Counted from the stretch's first letter, positions 1-5,869 are shown. The stretch: DNA of 19,837 bases from BQOK01 sp048388525 (GCF_048388525.1 NZ_DBGCTQ010000108.1:1-19837), one strand, 5' to 3'. The notes: a model not told the origin generated them from the letters alone. Numbers and translations are program-made.

Positions 1-639
1 CAGATACTCGTCCGTGCCCACAATGGGGTATTTCAGGTGCCAGAAAAAGCTCTCCTGGTCCTCGTACTCCACCTCGGCATCTGAAATGCTGGTCCTGCAG
101 TGGGGGCACCAGTTGATGATGCGCTCACCCCGGTAGATCAGGTCCTTGTCGTACAGCTCCTTAAAGACCCTGAGCACCGCTTTCGAGCAGCCCTCGTCCA
201 TGGTAAAGCGCTCGCGCTCCCAGTCGCAGCTGCACCCCAGCTTTTTGAGCTGGTCCACAATGCGCCCGCCGTACTGTTCCTTCCAGGCCCAGGCCCGCTC
301 CAAAAAGCCGTCGCGCCCCAGGCCCTCTTTCGTCAGGCCCTCTTCCTTCATCTTGGCCACCACCTTGGCCTCGGTGGCAATGGAGGCGTGGTCGGTGCCG
401 GGCACCCACAGGGCGGCGTAGCCCTGCATGCGTTTAAAACGGATCAGGATATCCTGCCAGGTCTCGTCCATGGCATGGCCCATGTGCAGCTGGCCGGTCA
501 CGTTGGGCGGGGGCATCACGATGGTATAGGGCTTTTTTTCCGGGTCCGGCTGGGTGTGAAAATAGCCGCCATTCAGCCAAAACGCATAAATGTCGTCTTC
601 CACCCGCGCGGGGTCATAAAGCTTTTCCAGTTCCTGCAT
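1..639 (-). CDS. valS: Valine--tRNA ligase, N-terminal part (cut by window edge)
   Basis: This is the first 213 codons of valyl-tRNA synthetase, a class I enzyme that charges tRNA-Val in the cytoplasm. The class I HIGH motif appears as HMGH at residues 52-55 inside PPPNVTGQLHMGH, followed by WVPGTDHASIATE and the Cys-containing stretch INWCPHCRTSISDAEVEYE, all typical of ValS. The family is usually about 880 residues, so roughly three quarters lies off the left edge. The ATG at 637-639 is preceded by a GGAGG site at 647-651. A T-box leader and a strong promoter lie upstream. Reading is continuous with no frameshift. IleS and LeuS are close relatives, but the motif wording and the T-box context fit ValS best. 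Confidence 0.95.
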   Translation of the reverse strand, partial: MQELEKLYDPARVEDDIYAFWLNGGYFHTQPDPEKKPYTIVMPPPNVTGQLHMGHAMDETWQDILIRFKRMQGYAALWVPGTDHASIATEAKVVAKMKEEGLTKEGLGRDGFLERAWAWKEQYGGRIVDQLKKLGCSCDWERERFTMDEGCSKAVLRVFKELYDKDLIYRGERIINWCPHCRTSISDAEVEYEDQESFFWHLKYPIVGTDEYL

Positions 640-670
640 TGGTTTCCCTCCTGTTGTTGAGCCTGGGGCA

Positions 671-722
671 ACAAAAAACAGGCCGCCCCAGGTGCTTGAT
701 GAAAGCACACTTGGGACGGCCT
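671..722 (-). terminator. Terminator hairpin of the valS T-box
   Basis: The minus strand reads a long GC-rich stem (GGCCGTCCCAAGTGTGCTT pairing with AAGCACCTGGGGCGGCC, 681-722, small mismatches) with a TCATC loop, then TGTTTTTTGTT. It lies about 30 bases before the valS ATG and is the alternative to the T-box antiterminator. Confidence 0.88.
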
Positions 723-948
723 GTGCGCACACAAAACCGCGGTACCACCCAAATTGCCCCGCCTTTTTACCGGCACGGCCACTCGAGAGCCCGGTAACGG
801 GGGCAAGGCGTGCAAGGCTACTTCAAACAACGTTCGCCCTGCCTGCTCAAAAGCGACAACGCGCCGCGCCCTTTGCCGGGCTTTCACCTGCCCCCGGCTC
901 TCTTTTTCAAACGGCATTGCGGCGCGCCCTCTTTCTCGGCGCATTTTA
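671..948 (-). promoter_or_regulatory. T-box riboswitch leader of valS
   Basis: The minus strand carries the T-box core GGGTGGTACCGCGG (737-750), the hallmark antiterminator sequence that pairs with the CCA end of uncharged tRNA. It is followed by a strong terminator (671-722) and then valS. Farther 5' is a Stem I-like region with AGAGAGC and an AGGTGAAAGCC apical part (about 878-905). By family knowledge, uncharged tRNA-Val stabilises the antiterminator and turns valS on. I could not fix the specifier codon by eye: a GAAGTAG string at about 817-823 would read GUA (Val), but other Val triplets occur nearby. Confidence 0.92.
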
Positions 949-955
949 TTGTTTT

Positions 956-984
956 ATTATAGGTGCAAAGGCGCGATTTGTCAA
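956..984 (-). promoter_or_regulatory. Sigma-A promoter of the valS T-box transcript
   Basis: On the minus strand TTGACA (979-984) and TATAAT (956-961) are separated by exactly 17 bases, a perfect consensus match. The -35 lies 6 bases past the pfk stop codon, so valS has its own start point just outside the upstream gene. No terminator separates pfk from this promoter, so some read-through from pfk is possible. Confidence 0.88.
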
Positions 985-990
985 CGGGGC

Positions 991-2067
991 TCACCCCATC
1001 GACACCCCCATCCGGCGGGCCACTTCCAGCATGCCGTGGCCGTCCGGCACAAGGCGGCTCTTGCCCGCCACCTCGGCCAGCGGGTTTTCGGTCACATGGT
1101 TGTTCTTCATGGCCACCGTCACGCCGTAGTGCTCGTGCTCCACCAGCTTTGCCGCATAGGCTCCGAACTGGGTGGCCAGTACCCGGTCGTAGGGCGATGG
1201 GCTGCCCCCGCGCTGCATGTGGCCGGGCACGCAGACCCGCGTTTCAAACCCGGTCATCGCCTCAATCTGGCGGGCGATCCGGTTGGTCGCGGTGACCTCC
1301 CCCGCCTCGGCGCGCTTTGCCGCCCGCTCTTTTTTCTTCATGCGGGCCTCCTCGGCGTCGTACACCCCCTCGGCCACCGCCAAAATCGAAAAGGTCTTAC
1401 CCTCGCCCGCCCGCTTTTCCACCGCGGCGCACACATTATCGATTGTATAAGGCAGCTCCGGAATGAGAATAATATCTGCGCCGCCCGCGATCCCCGCATA
1501 CAGGGTCAGCCAGCCGGCCTTGTTTCCCATCAGCTCCACCACCATGCAGCGGCTGTGGCTGCCGGCCGTGGTGTGCACCCGGTCGATCACCTCGGTGGCA
1601 ATGTCCACCGCCGTGTGGAAGCCAAAGGTAACGTCGGTGCCAAAAATGTCGTTGTCGATGGTCTTGGGCAGGCCGATCACGTTCAGACCCTCCTCGCTGA
1701 GCAGGTTGGCCGTTTTGTGGGTGCCGTTGCCGCCCAGGCACAAAAGGCAGTCCAGCTTCATCTCTTTATAATTCTTTTTCATGGCGGCCACCTTGTCCAC
1801 CTTGTCCTCCCCCACCACCCGCATCAGCTTGAAGGGGGTCCGCTTGGTGCCCAGAATGGTGCCGCCCACCGTAAGAATGCCGGAAAACTCGTCCGGCCGC
1901 ATGACCCGCCACTCGCCGCCGATCAGCCCGGAATAGCCGTTGGAAATACCAATCAGTTCCACCTCTTCGCCCATGCGCTGGTACAGCGCCTTTGCCACGC
2001 CCCGCAAGGTGGCGTTCAGGCCGGGGCAGTCGCCCCCGGAGGTCAAAATGCCCACGCGCTTTTTCAT
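991..2067 (-). CDS. pfkA: 6-phosphofructokinase, PFK-A superfamily, GGNGT/PKTIDND type
   Basis: The 358-residue enzyme phosphorylates fructose 6-phosphate to fructose 1,6-bisphosphate in glycolysis. Visible motifs are LTSGGDCPGLN (8-18), GGNGTHKTAN (112-121), PKTIDNDI (134-141, catalytic Asp 138), MGNKAGWLT and PGHMQRGGSPSPYDR near the C-terminus. Gly at 115 suggests ATP use (PPi enzymes usually have Asp here), while Lys 135 is the residue typical of PPi-dependent and mixed-substrate group III enzymes. The phosphoryl donor therefore cannot be settled from sequence alone. Asn 114 stands where classic ATP enzymes have Asp. The start ATG (2065-2067) has only a weak GGGG site upstream. It lies upstream of valS in the same direction. 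Confidence 0.95.
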   Translation of the reverse strand: MKKRVGILTSGGDCPGLNATLRGVAKALYQRMGEEVELIGISNGYSGLIGGEWRVMRPDEFSGILTVGGTILGTKRTPFKLMRVVGEDKVDKVAAMKKNYKEMKLDCLLCLGGNGTHKTANLLSEEGLNVIGLPKTIDNDIFGTDVTFGFHTAVDIATEVIDRVHTTAGSHSRCMVVELMGNKAGWLTLYAGIAGGADIILIPELPYTIDNVCAAVEKRAGEGKTFSILAVAEGVYDAEEARMKKKERAAKRAEAGEVTATNRIARQIEAMTGFETRVCVPGHMQRGGSPSPYDRVLATQFGAYAAKLVEHEHYGVTVAMKNNHVTENPLAEVAGKSRLVPDGHGMLEVARRMGVSMG

Positions 2068-2114
2068 GATTTCACGTCCCCTTTTTACCTGAAAATACAG
2101 GCTTTGCTACTAAA

Positions 2115-2144
2115 AGAGTAGACCCCCTGCCCCCGGTTTGTCAA
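2115..2144 (-). promoter_or_regulatory. Probable sigma-A promoter of pfkA
   Basis: On the minus strand a perfect TTGACA (2139-2144) is followed after 18 bases by TACTCT (2115-2120). The start point would be about 40 bases before the pfkA ATG. It is divergent from the tRNA-Gln promoter. Confidence 0.6.
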
Positions 2145-2192
2145 TGGCTTGAGAATAAAAATGCCGCACCGAAAAATTTTACCAGCGGGGTG

Positions 2193-2221
2193 TTGACAAA
2201 CGCAAACAGCTTCGCTATAAT
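2193..2221 (+). promoter_or_regulatory. Sigma-A promoter of the tRNA-Gln gene
   Basis: TTGACA (2193-2198), a 17-base spacer and TATAAT (2216-2221) form a perfect consensus promoter about 40 bases before the mature tRNA-Gln 5' end. Confidence 0.88.
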
Positions 2222-2261
2222 AATAAAGCACTCGGGAAAATCCCCTTGTGCAAACCGGTAT

Positions 2262-2335
2262 TGGAGAATTGTGTAAGGGTAGCACGACAGACTCTGACTC
2301 TGTTTGTGAGGGTTCGAATCCTTCTTCTCCAACCA
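2262..2335 (+). tRNA. tRNA-Gln (anticodon CUG)
   Basis: A complete cloverleaf can be drawn by hand. The acceptor arm TGGAGAA (2262-2268) pairs with TTCTCCA (2325-2331). The anticodon stem ACAGA/TCTGT encloses loop CTCTGAC, giving anticodon CTG at 2294-2296. The T loop contains GGTTCGAATCC, and the 3' CCA is encoded (2333-2335). The weak U1-A72 acceptor pair is typical of bacterial tRNA-Gln. A consensus promoter precedes it and an intrinsic terminator follows. Confidence 0.95.
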
Positions 2336-2339
2336 AAAA

Positions 2340-2376
2340 ATAGCAGCAGCGTAAAAAGTGCTGCTGCTATTTTTTT
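2340..2376 (+). terminator. Intrinsic terminator after tRNA-Gln
   Basis: ATAGCAGCAGC and GCTGCTGCTAT form an 11-bp perfect stem with a short A-rich loop, followed by a run of T (2370-2376). It should stop transcription before tRNA-Pro, so tRNA-Pro probably needs its own promoter. Confidence 0.88.
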
Positions 2377-2381
2377 CAGCA

Positions 2382-2401
2382 CGGGGTGTAGCGCAGTTGG
2401 T
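2382..2401 (+). pseudogene. Isolated 5' fragment of tRNA-Pro
   Basis: These 20 bases are identical to the first 20 bases of the intact tRNA-Pro gene at 2571-2590 (acceptor 5' strand CGGGGTG plus the D-arm up to GTTGGT). The copy then runs into unrelated GC-rich sequence, and no anticodon or T arm follows, so it cannot give a tRNA. It looks like the residue of an insertion or duplication at the tRNA-Pro locus. Confidence 0.85.
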
Positions 2402-2570
2402 GGGCGAAGGTGAGCGCCGCCAGTGGCGGATGCAGCGAACCGAAGCCCTTGACGCGCAACAGAGCAGGCAAGCCGCCAAAGCGGCGCAGCATGCGACAAT
2501 TGCGCTAAGGAAGCGCGGCCCGTATCCCCCCCTATCATCCTATACAGCACTGTTTTTCTCACCAATATTT
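2402..2570 (+). repeat. Hairpin-rich element between tRNA-Pro fragment and tRNA-Pro
   Basis: This 169-base stretch holds several small inverted repeats: CCGCC-AGT-GGCGG (2417-2429), GCCGC-CAAA-GCGGC (2472-2485) and GCGCT/AGCGC (2502-2516). A long-range GCGCCGC/GCGGCGC pair (2414-2420 with 2481-2487) could close the whole. It is bounded by 20-bp direct repeats of the tRNA-Pro 5' end. A plus-strand frame is open through it (2358-2612), but it runs through tRNA sequence and has no protein character. The layout suggests a small palindromic mobile repeat (REP- or MITE-like) that targeted the tRNA gene. I have a weak recollection of similar sequences next to tRNAs in Faecalibacterium-like genomes, which is not evidence here. 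Confidence 0.55.
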
Positions 2571-2646
2571 CGGGGTGTAGCGCAGTTGGTAGCGCGCCTG
2601 GTTCGGGACTAGGAGGCCGTGGGTTCGAATCCCGTCACTCCGACCA
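2571..2646 (+). tRNA. tRNA-Pro (anticodon CGG)
   Basis: The cloverleaf is complete. The acceptor CGGGGTG (2571-2577) pairs with CACTCCG (2636-2642) and the D arm is AGCGCAGTTGGTAGCGC. The anticodon stem CCTGG/CTAGG (one G-U pair) encloses loop TTCGGGA with anticodon CGG at 2604-2606. The T arm contains GGGTTCGAATCCC, followed by discriminator A and an encoded CCA (2644-2646). No clear promoter is visible between the tRNA-Gln terminator and this gene, apart from a weak TTGCGC-17-TATCCC at about 2501-2529 in the inserted element. A terminator follows. Confidence 0.95.
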
Positions 2647-2647
2647 A

Positions 2648-2688
2648 AAAGACATAGTTTCCCGCTAAGGGAAGGCTATGTCTTTTTT
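2648..2688 (+). terminator. Intrinsic terminator after tRNA-Pro
   Basis: AAAGACATAG pairs with CTATGTCTTT around an inner TTTCCC/GGGAAG extension, followed by a T run ending near 2688. It marks the right edge of the GC-rich tRNA block; AT-rich DNA starts immediately after. Confidence 0.85.
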
Positions 2689-2758
2689 TATGCCTTAAAT
2701 TGTGATATGATTGTGGCACAGGTTATTTATATACTCCTTGCAAAAGAAGGTGGATTAT

Positions 2759-3364
2759 TTGGAATTCAATGAAAAGTTACAAGAATTACGGAAAAACAAA
2801 AATTTGACACAAGAACAACTTGCAGAACAACTATATGTTTCAAGGACAGCCATATCAAAGTGGGAATCTGGCAGAGGATATCCAAGTATAGATTCGCTGA
2901 AGGAAATATCAAATTTTTTTCTCATATCATTGGATGATTTACTTTCAAGTGATGAAATACTTACTTTGGCACAAGCAGACAGCAAGCAAAAAATCCTTCA
3001 TTTTCAAGACATGGTTTTTGGATTGCTTGACTGCTCGGTTGCAATGTATTTATTTCTTCCGTTTTTTGGTCAAAGAATTGGTGATGTAATTCATGAAGTT
3101 TCTTTGCTATCTCTGACGCAGATACAAGTATATGTGAAAATCCCTTATTTGATTGTTGTGACTGGATTGATATTTTGTGGAGTGTTGACATTAGCGCTTC
3201 AAAATTGTTCGATCCCATTTTGGATGAAAATGAAAGGAAAATTATCTTTAGGATTAAGCACCATTGCTGTCCTTATCTTTATGATAAGTCTGCAGCCATA
3301 TGCTGCCATGTTCACCTTCCTGTTTTTAGTAATAAAGGCTCTAATGCTGATAAAATGGGCATGA
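2759..3364 (+). CDS. XRE-type helix-turn-helix regulator with C-terminal membrane segments
   Basis: The 201-residue product begins with a Cro/CI-type HTH (residues about 3-60) containing the typical LTQEQLAEQLYVSRTAISKWESGRGYPS pattern (in outline LTQEQLA...SRTAISKWE). The C-terminal half has about four hydrophobic segments (near residues 80-100, 122-142, 160-178 and 182-200), so it is probably a membrane-anchored regulator. I chose the TTG at 2759, placed 5 bases after AAGGTGG (2747-2753); an upstream TTG at 2711 has no ribosome site. The gene is far more AT-rich than the flanking core genes, which suggests transfer. Its target is unknown; the following PAP2 gene is an obvious candidate. Confidence 0.8.
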   Translation: MEFNEKLQELRKNKNLTQEQLAEQLYVSRTAISKWESGRGYPSIDSLKEISNFFLISLDDLLSSDEILTLAQADSKQKILHFQDMVFGLLDCSVAMYLFLPFFGQRIGDVIHEVSLLSLTQIQVYVKIPYLIVVTGLIFCGVLTLALQNCSIPFWMKMKGKLSLGLSTIAVLIFMISLQPYAAMFTFLFLVIKALMLIKWA

Positions 3365-3406
3365 CACGAATCGTATCAGCTATGTGACAGCACTATTCTA
3401 CCTTTC

Positions 3407-3434
3407 TTGAACTTCTTCGAGTAATGTGTATATA
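3407..3434 (+). promoter_or_regulatory. Possible promoter of the PAP2 phosphatase gene
   Basis: TTGAAC (3407-3412) and TATATA (3429-3434) are separated by 16 bases, about 38 bases before the ATG. In AT-rich DNA such matches arise easily, so this is tentative. Confidence 0.4.
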
Positions 3435-3471
3435 GGCACTTTGCCAATACATTATTAGGAGGAGTTTCTTT

Positions 3472-4140
3472 ATGAAAACAAGGAACGCTAAAAATTTTAT
3501 GATATCATCAAGCTTGATGGTAATGTTTATCCTATTTACGTTAATGGTCAAATTTATTGAGGTGAAACCAATTGGACCGCAAGAATCATCGGTTGGGCTT
3601 GCGACATTAAATACGTGGGCACATAATTTGTTGGGTGTCAATATGACGCTTTACAATGTTATCGACTGGGCAAGCATTTTAACATTGCCAATCATGTTGG
3701 GATTTGCAGCACTTGGACTGTGTCAGCTGATTAAAAAAAGAAGTCTATTCAAAGTAGACAGCAGTATTTTAGCTTTGGGTAGCTTTTATATCATCGTTTT
3801 AGCATTCTATCTGTTTTTTGAGTATTTTATTATCAATTACCGTCCAGTGTTGATTAACGGATTTTTGGAGGCTTCCTATCCATCCTCAACCACTATGCTT
3901 GTTATGTGTGTTATGCCAACTGCCATGATGCAATTCAAGCGCTTAATCAAAAGCGACAAGGCAAAAAAGATAATAAATACATTTTGTGGTGTTTTTACAG
4001 GTCTTATGGTGATAGGACGACTTGTATCGGGAGTGCATTGGGTAACGGATATTTTAGGTGGTGCATTGCTTAGCACAGCCCTTGTGATGCTATATTTTTC
4101 TGCAAATAAACTAATTGACTCAAAAAAGTCGAACGAATAG
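3472..4140 (+). CDS. PAP2-family membrane phosphatase
   Basis: This 222-residue integral membrane protein has about six hydrophobic segments and the three-part acid phosphatase signature of the PAP2 superfamily. Motif 1 is reduced to YRP (Arg 124-Pro 125). Motif 2 is YPSSTT (137-141), with Thr where most members have the His of PSGH. Motif 3 is RLVSGVHWVTD, with Arg 183, His 189 and Asp 193. The nucleophilic His and its Asp partner are therefore present. Family members dephosphorylate lipid phosphates such as undecaprenyl pyrophosphate or phosphatidic acid; the substrate here is unknown. The ATG follows AGGAGGAG closely. It is AT-rich like its XRE neighbour and ends before a strong terminator. 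Confidence 0.85.
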   Translation: MKTRNAKNFMISSSLMVMFILFTLMVKFIEVKPIGPQESSVGLATLNTWAHNLLGVNMTLYNVIDWASILTLPIMLGFAALGLCQLIKKRSLFKVDSSILALGSFYIIVLAFYLFFEYFIINYRPVLINGFLEASYPSSTTMLVMCVMPTAMMQFKRLIKSDKAKKIINTFCGVFTGLMVIGRLVSGVHWVTDILGGALLSTALVMLYFSANKLIDSKKSNE

Positions 4141-4204
4141 TGGATTCCTGTTATGAGCATAATCTGAGCTCACATAAAAAAACATTTTTTCGCTATTGCT
4201 CTAT

Positions 4205-4238
4205 GCGGAGTGTCCTATTAAGGACACTCCGCTTTTTT
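4205..4238 (+). terminator. Intrinsic terminator after the PAP2 gene
   Basis: GCGGAGTGTCC (4205-4215) and GGACACTCCGC (4222-4232) form an 11-bp perfect stem with a 6-base loop, followed by TTTTTT. It lies about 65 bases after the PAP2 stop and marks the end of the AT-rich island. Confidence 0.9.
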
Positions 4239-4252
4239 ATTGCTATGGCGCT

Positions 4253-4414
4253 TCAACATGCAATCTGTTGCGGGGAGTAGCGAACGGCTACTCCCTTTCT
4301 TGTTTGCATGAGGATGGCGGCCTCGGGGATGTCCTTGCGCCTGAGGGCGATAAACGCGCCGATGAAGTGAGAATGGATGCCCACCGCTGGCGGGTCACGC
4401 CTGCCGGCTGCCAA
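4253..4414 (-). CDS. Small hypothetical ORF downstream of the TnpW-like gene
   Basis: A 53-codon frame starts at a TTG (4412-4414), about 8 bases after CGGAGG on the minus strand. It reads in the same frame as the preceding small gene after its TGA. It contains GIHSHFIGAFIALRRKDIPE and ends near QQIAC. I do not recognise the family. The non-standard start and the lack of similarity make it weak. The ribosome site and the position right after another small accessory ORF are the only support. Alternatively the two frames are one gene split by a stop codon. Confidence 0.3.
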   Translation of the reverse strand: MAAGRRDPPAVGIHSHFIGAFIALRRKDIPEAAILMQTRKGVAVRYSPQQIAC

Positions 4415-4435
4415 TGGGAAGGATGCCTCCGAAAT

Positions 4436-4576
4436 TCAAAGCCGCTTCGCGTCCGCCTGCATGAGCTTTAACAGGATCACGGCCAGGGTCTCGCCCTCGT
4501 CACGATAGACCCGCTCAACCATAAACGTGATTTTCTCTATCTGATAACTATACTTTTCCGCGCAGTTATCAGACAT
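4436..4576 (-). CDS. Small TnpW-like mobile-element protein
   Basis: This 46-residue product contains YSYQIEKITFMVERVY, then GETL and a leucine-rich helix (AVILLKLMQADAKRL). The pattern of a YxI..TF.V strand pair followed by GETL and an amphipathic tail matches my memory of small TnpW-type proteins in Clostridial conjugative transposons, but the assignment is by eye only. The ATG (4574-4576) follows AAAGGCGGCAGA, an acceptable ribosome site. No other transfer gene is visible nearby, so this is probably a leftover accessory ORF of an integrated element. Confidence 0.5.
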   Translation of the reverse strand: MSDNCAEKYSYQIEKITFMVERVYRDEGETLAVILLKLMQADAKRL

Positions 4577-4627
4577 TCTGCCGCCTTTCGGTGCCTTGGT
4601 GGATTGCCTGTCAGCCCCTCGTGTCCC

Positions 4628-4681
4628 GTGGGGAAACGTGAAAGGGCGGCACGGCCTGAACCGCCCTTTCACCTTCCCCAC
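4628..4681. repeat. Long imperfect inverted repeat
   Basis: GTGGGGAA-ac-GTGAAAGGGCGG (4628-4649) pairs with CCGCCCTTTCAC-c-TTCCCCAC (4661-4681): 20 base pairs with one 2x1 internal loop and an 11-base loop. There is no T run on either strand, so it is not a standard terminator. It could be an element end, a transfer-origin hairpin or an RNA processing site. Confidence 0.75.
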
Positions 4682-4848
4682 CTCTGGTCACGCTGGCCAG
4701 AAGCGCTTGGGTTATGCGTGTGTGGGCTCGGGAAGCTCATCCACGTTCCGCCGGTGCCATGCCCAGCTTGGGGGACGTTCCAACCGCCGGAGATGCGGTT
4801 GTATCTGTCGGGTTCAGTCAAGGTGTAAATGCCGTCTATTTGGAACAT
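4669..4848 (-). CDS. Small hypothetical protein after the DUF3021-like gene
   Basis: A 59-codon ATG frame begins 9 bases after the stop of the DUF3021-like gene, with AGAGG just before the start. It begins MFQIDGIYTLTEPDRYNR and has a Gly/Trp-rich middle. The C-terminal part (rich in Pro, His, Ser and Gln) is translated through the 4683-4701 hairpin and may be a fused or eroded tail. I do not recognise it. Tight spacing suggests it is the third gene of the LytTR operon. Confidence 0.4.
   Translation of the reverse strand: MFQIDGIYTLTEPDRYNRISGGWNVPQAGHGTGGTWMSFPSPHTHNPSASGQRDQRWGR
4683..4701. repeat. Hairpin, copy 1 of a pair with 7636-7664
   Basis: TCTGGTCA-CGC-TGGCCAGA forms an 8-bp stem with one G-U pair and a 3-base loop. 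The core TGGCCAGA followed by GC and TTGGG recurs at 7652-7668, where the stem is perfect and longer. The two copies bracket the ECF sigma/LytTR accessory block. Confidence 0.6.
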
Positions 4849-4857
4849 TGCCTCTAT

Positions 4858-5310
4858 CTATTCCCTGTGAAGCTGGTCATTGATTTTTCGTATTTTTCTC
4901 TTGGCGGAGAAGTACGCCCCACACCAAATGACTGCATAAATCACCACCAGCACGATAACCGAAGTGGCTACGCCGCCGACAGAACGTGGCACCCAATACA
5001 GAACATAGGCGACGATGGTAAAGGGGAAAGCGAACATGCAGAAATGCGCTCCGGTCTGCTTTGTCAGGCTCCACCTGTCAAGCTCCCATATCACCGAAGC
5101 CGCGCCAACAATCGCGCCAGACACACCGAGCAAGACCGTTTGTACAATAACTGCGGATTGTTCCCCGCCAAAGTCATTCACCAATTCGGGAATGACTGCG
5201 TAAAACGAGCCGTCGCCTTTTACGGCCGATATGACGATTGCGATGAACTGGCCTAACGCAACGCCACAGAGCAGACCGAAAAGACTTCTGAACAATACTT
5301 TTTTCTTCAT
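4858..5310 (-). CDS. DUF3021-like four-helix membrane protein
   Basis: The 150-residue product has four hydrophobic segments (about residues 8-30, 56-76, 88-108 and 114-136) and a basic, charged C-terminus (SAKRKIRKINDQ). Size, topology and position directly after a LytTR regulator fit the DUF3021 family, which is commonly paired with LytTR proteins and thought to modulate them at the membrane. The ATG follows AGGAGGTG closely, and the gap to the LytTR stop is 13 bases, so the two are co-transcribed. The family assignment rests on topology and context rather than on a diagnostic motif. Confidence 0.75.
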   Translation of the reverse strand: MKKKVLFRSLFGLLCGVALGQFIAIVISAVKGDGSFYAVIPELVNDFGGEQSAVIVQTVLLGVSGAIVGAASVIWELDRWSLTKQTGAHFCMFAFPFTIVAYVLYWVPRSVGGVATSVIVLVVIYAVIWCGAYFSAKRKIRKINDQLHRE

Positions 5311-5323
5311 TGCCGAACACCTC

Positions 5324-5764
5324 CTAAATCCCTAATGCTTGTTTGATTTTGGTGACATAACGCCTTGAAACATAAGCGGTCGAGTGATTGTTCAGCTCGA
5401 CGCAAATTGTGCCGCTCATGCTTAAATCGAGCCGGACAATCTTTTTCAGATTCACAATTTCAGAATTGGAGATACGCACAAAGAGCCGTTTGTTCAGCCG
5501 TTCCTCCAATTCATAGAGGCGGGGGCGCAAAATGTACTCGCGGTTTGCCATTTGAGCATAGACCTTTTGGTTTGCCGCATAGATACGGACAATCTCACCT
5601 TCCTCCAGAAGCCGAACCTCGTCCCCGGAAAAGCCCGCAATGACATTTGGGTAAGACGCGGAAAGGCTTTGCACAAGAGCGCCTATTTCGTCCGTCATTT
5701 TGTCGGCAACAATGATAATTTTCGGTTCTTTGCAGTTTTCATCAATCTTCACTTCAACTTGCAT
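5324..5764 (-). CDS. LytTR-family DNA-binding regulator (no receiver domain)
   Basis: The 146-residue protein has a short N-terminal region (1-45) and a LytTR DNA-binding domain (about 45-146) with FVRISNSEIVNLKKIVRLDL and the end motif YVSRRYVTKIKQALG. It lacks a phospho-acceptor receiver domain. LytTR domains bind paired direct repeats upstream of promoters. I chose the ATG at 5762-5764, preceded by AAGAAGGTGG, over an upstream start at 5797 that has no site. It forms an operon with the DUF3021-like gene. A TATACT box at 5802-5807 could be its -10, but no matching -35 is visible, as is common for activator-dependent promoters. Confidence 0.88.
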   Translation of the reverse strand: MQVEVKIDENCKEPKIIIVADKMTDEIGALVQSLSASYPNVIAGFSGDEVRLLEEGEIVRIYAANQKVYAQMANREYILRPRLYELEERLNKRLFVRISNSEIVNLKKIVRLDLSMSGTICVELNNHSTAYVSRRYVTKIKQALGI

Positions 5765-5869
5765 TATGCCACCTTCTTTCCTCTCGGCTCCCTGCACTTT
5801 TAGTATACGGGTTTGGAGATTGCCCCGCTATTGTTTTTCAGTAGGTGGTCGATTTCGGGATATGGGCGG

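Noticed and set aside
100..660. 186-codon plus-strand frame opposite valS
   Set aside because: Antisense to recognisable valS motifs, with no ribosome site or family character.
754..2121. 455-codon plus-strand open frame across the pfk and T-box region
   Set aside because: It is antisense to a clear phosphofructokinase and a T-box leader. Its translation is low-complexity His/Gly/Arg-rich and the frame exists because of GC-rich codon use.
2382..2401. A second functional tRNA-Pro gene
   Set aside because: Only the acceptor 5' strand and D-arm are present; no anticodon stem, T arm or 3' acceptor strand follows.
2358..2612. 84-codon frame through the tRNA-Pro fragment and spacer
   Set aside because: Its ends are translated tRNA sequence (GVAQLV-type wording), there is no proper start, and the structured repeat explains the openness.
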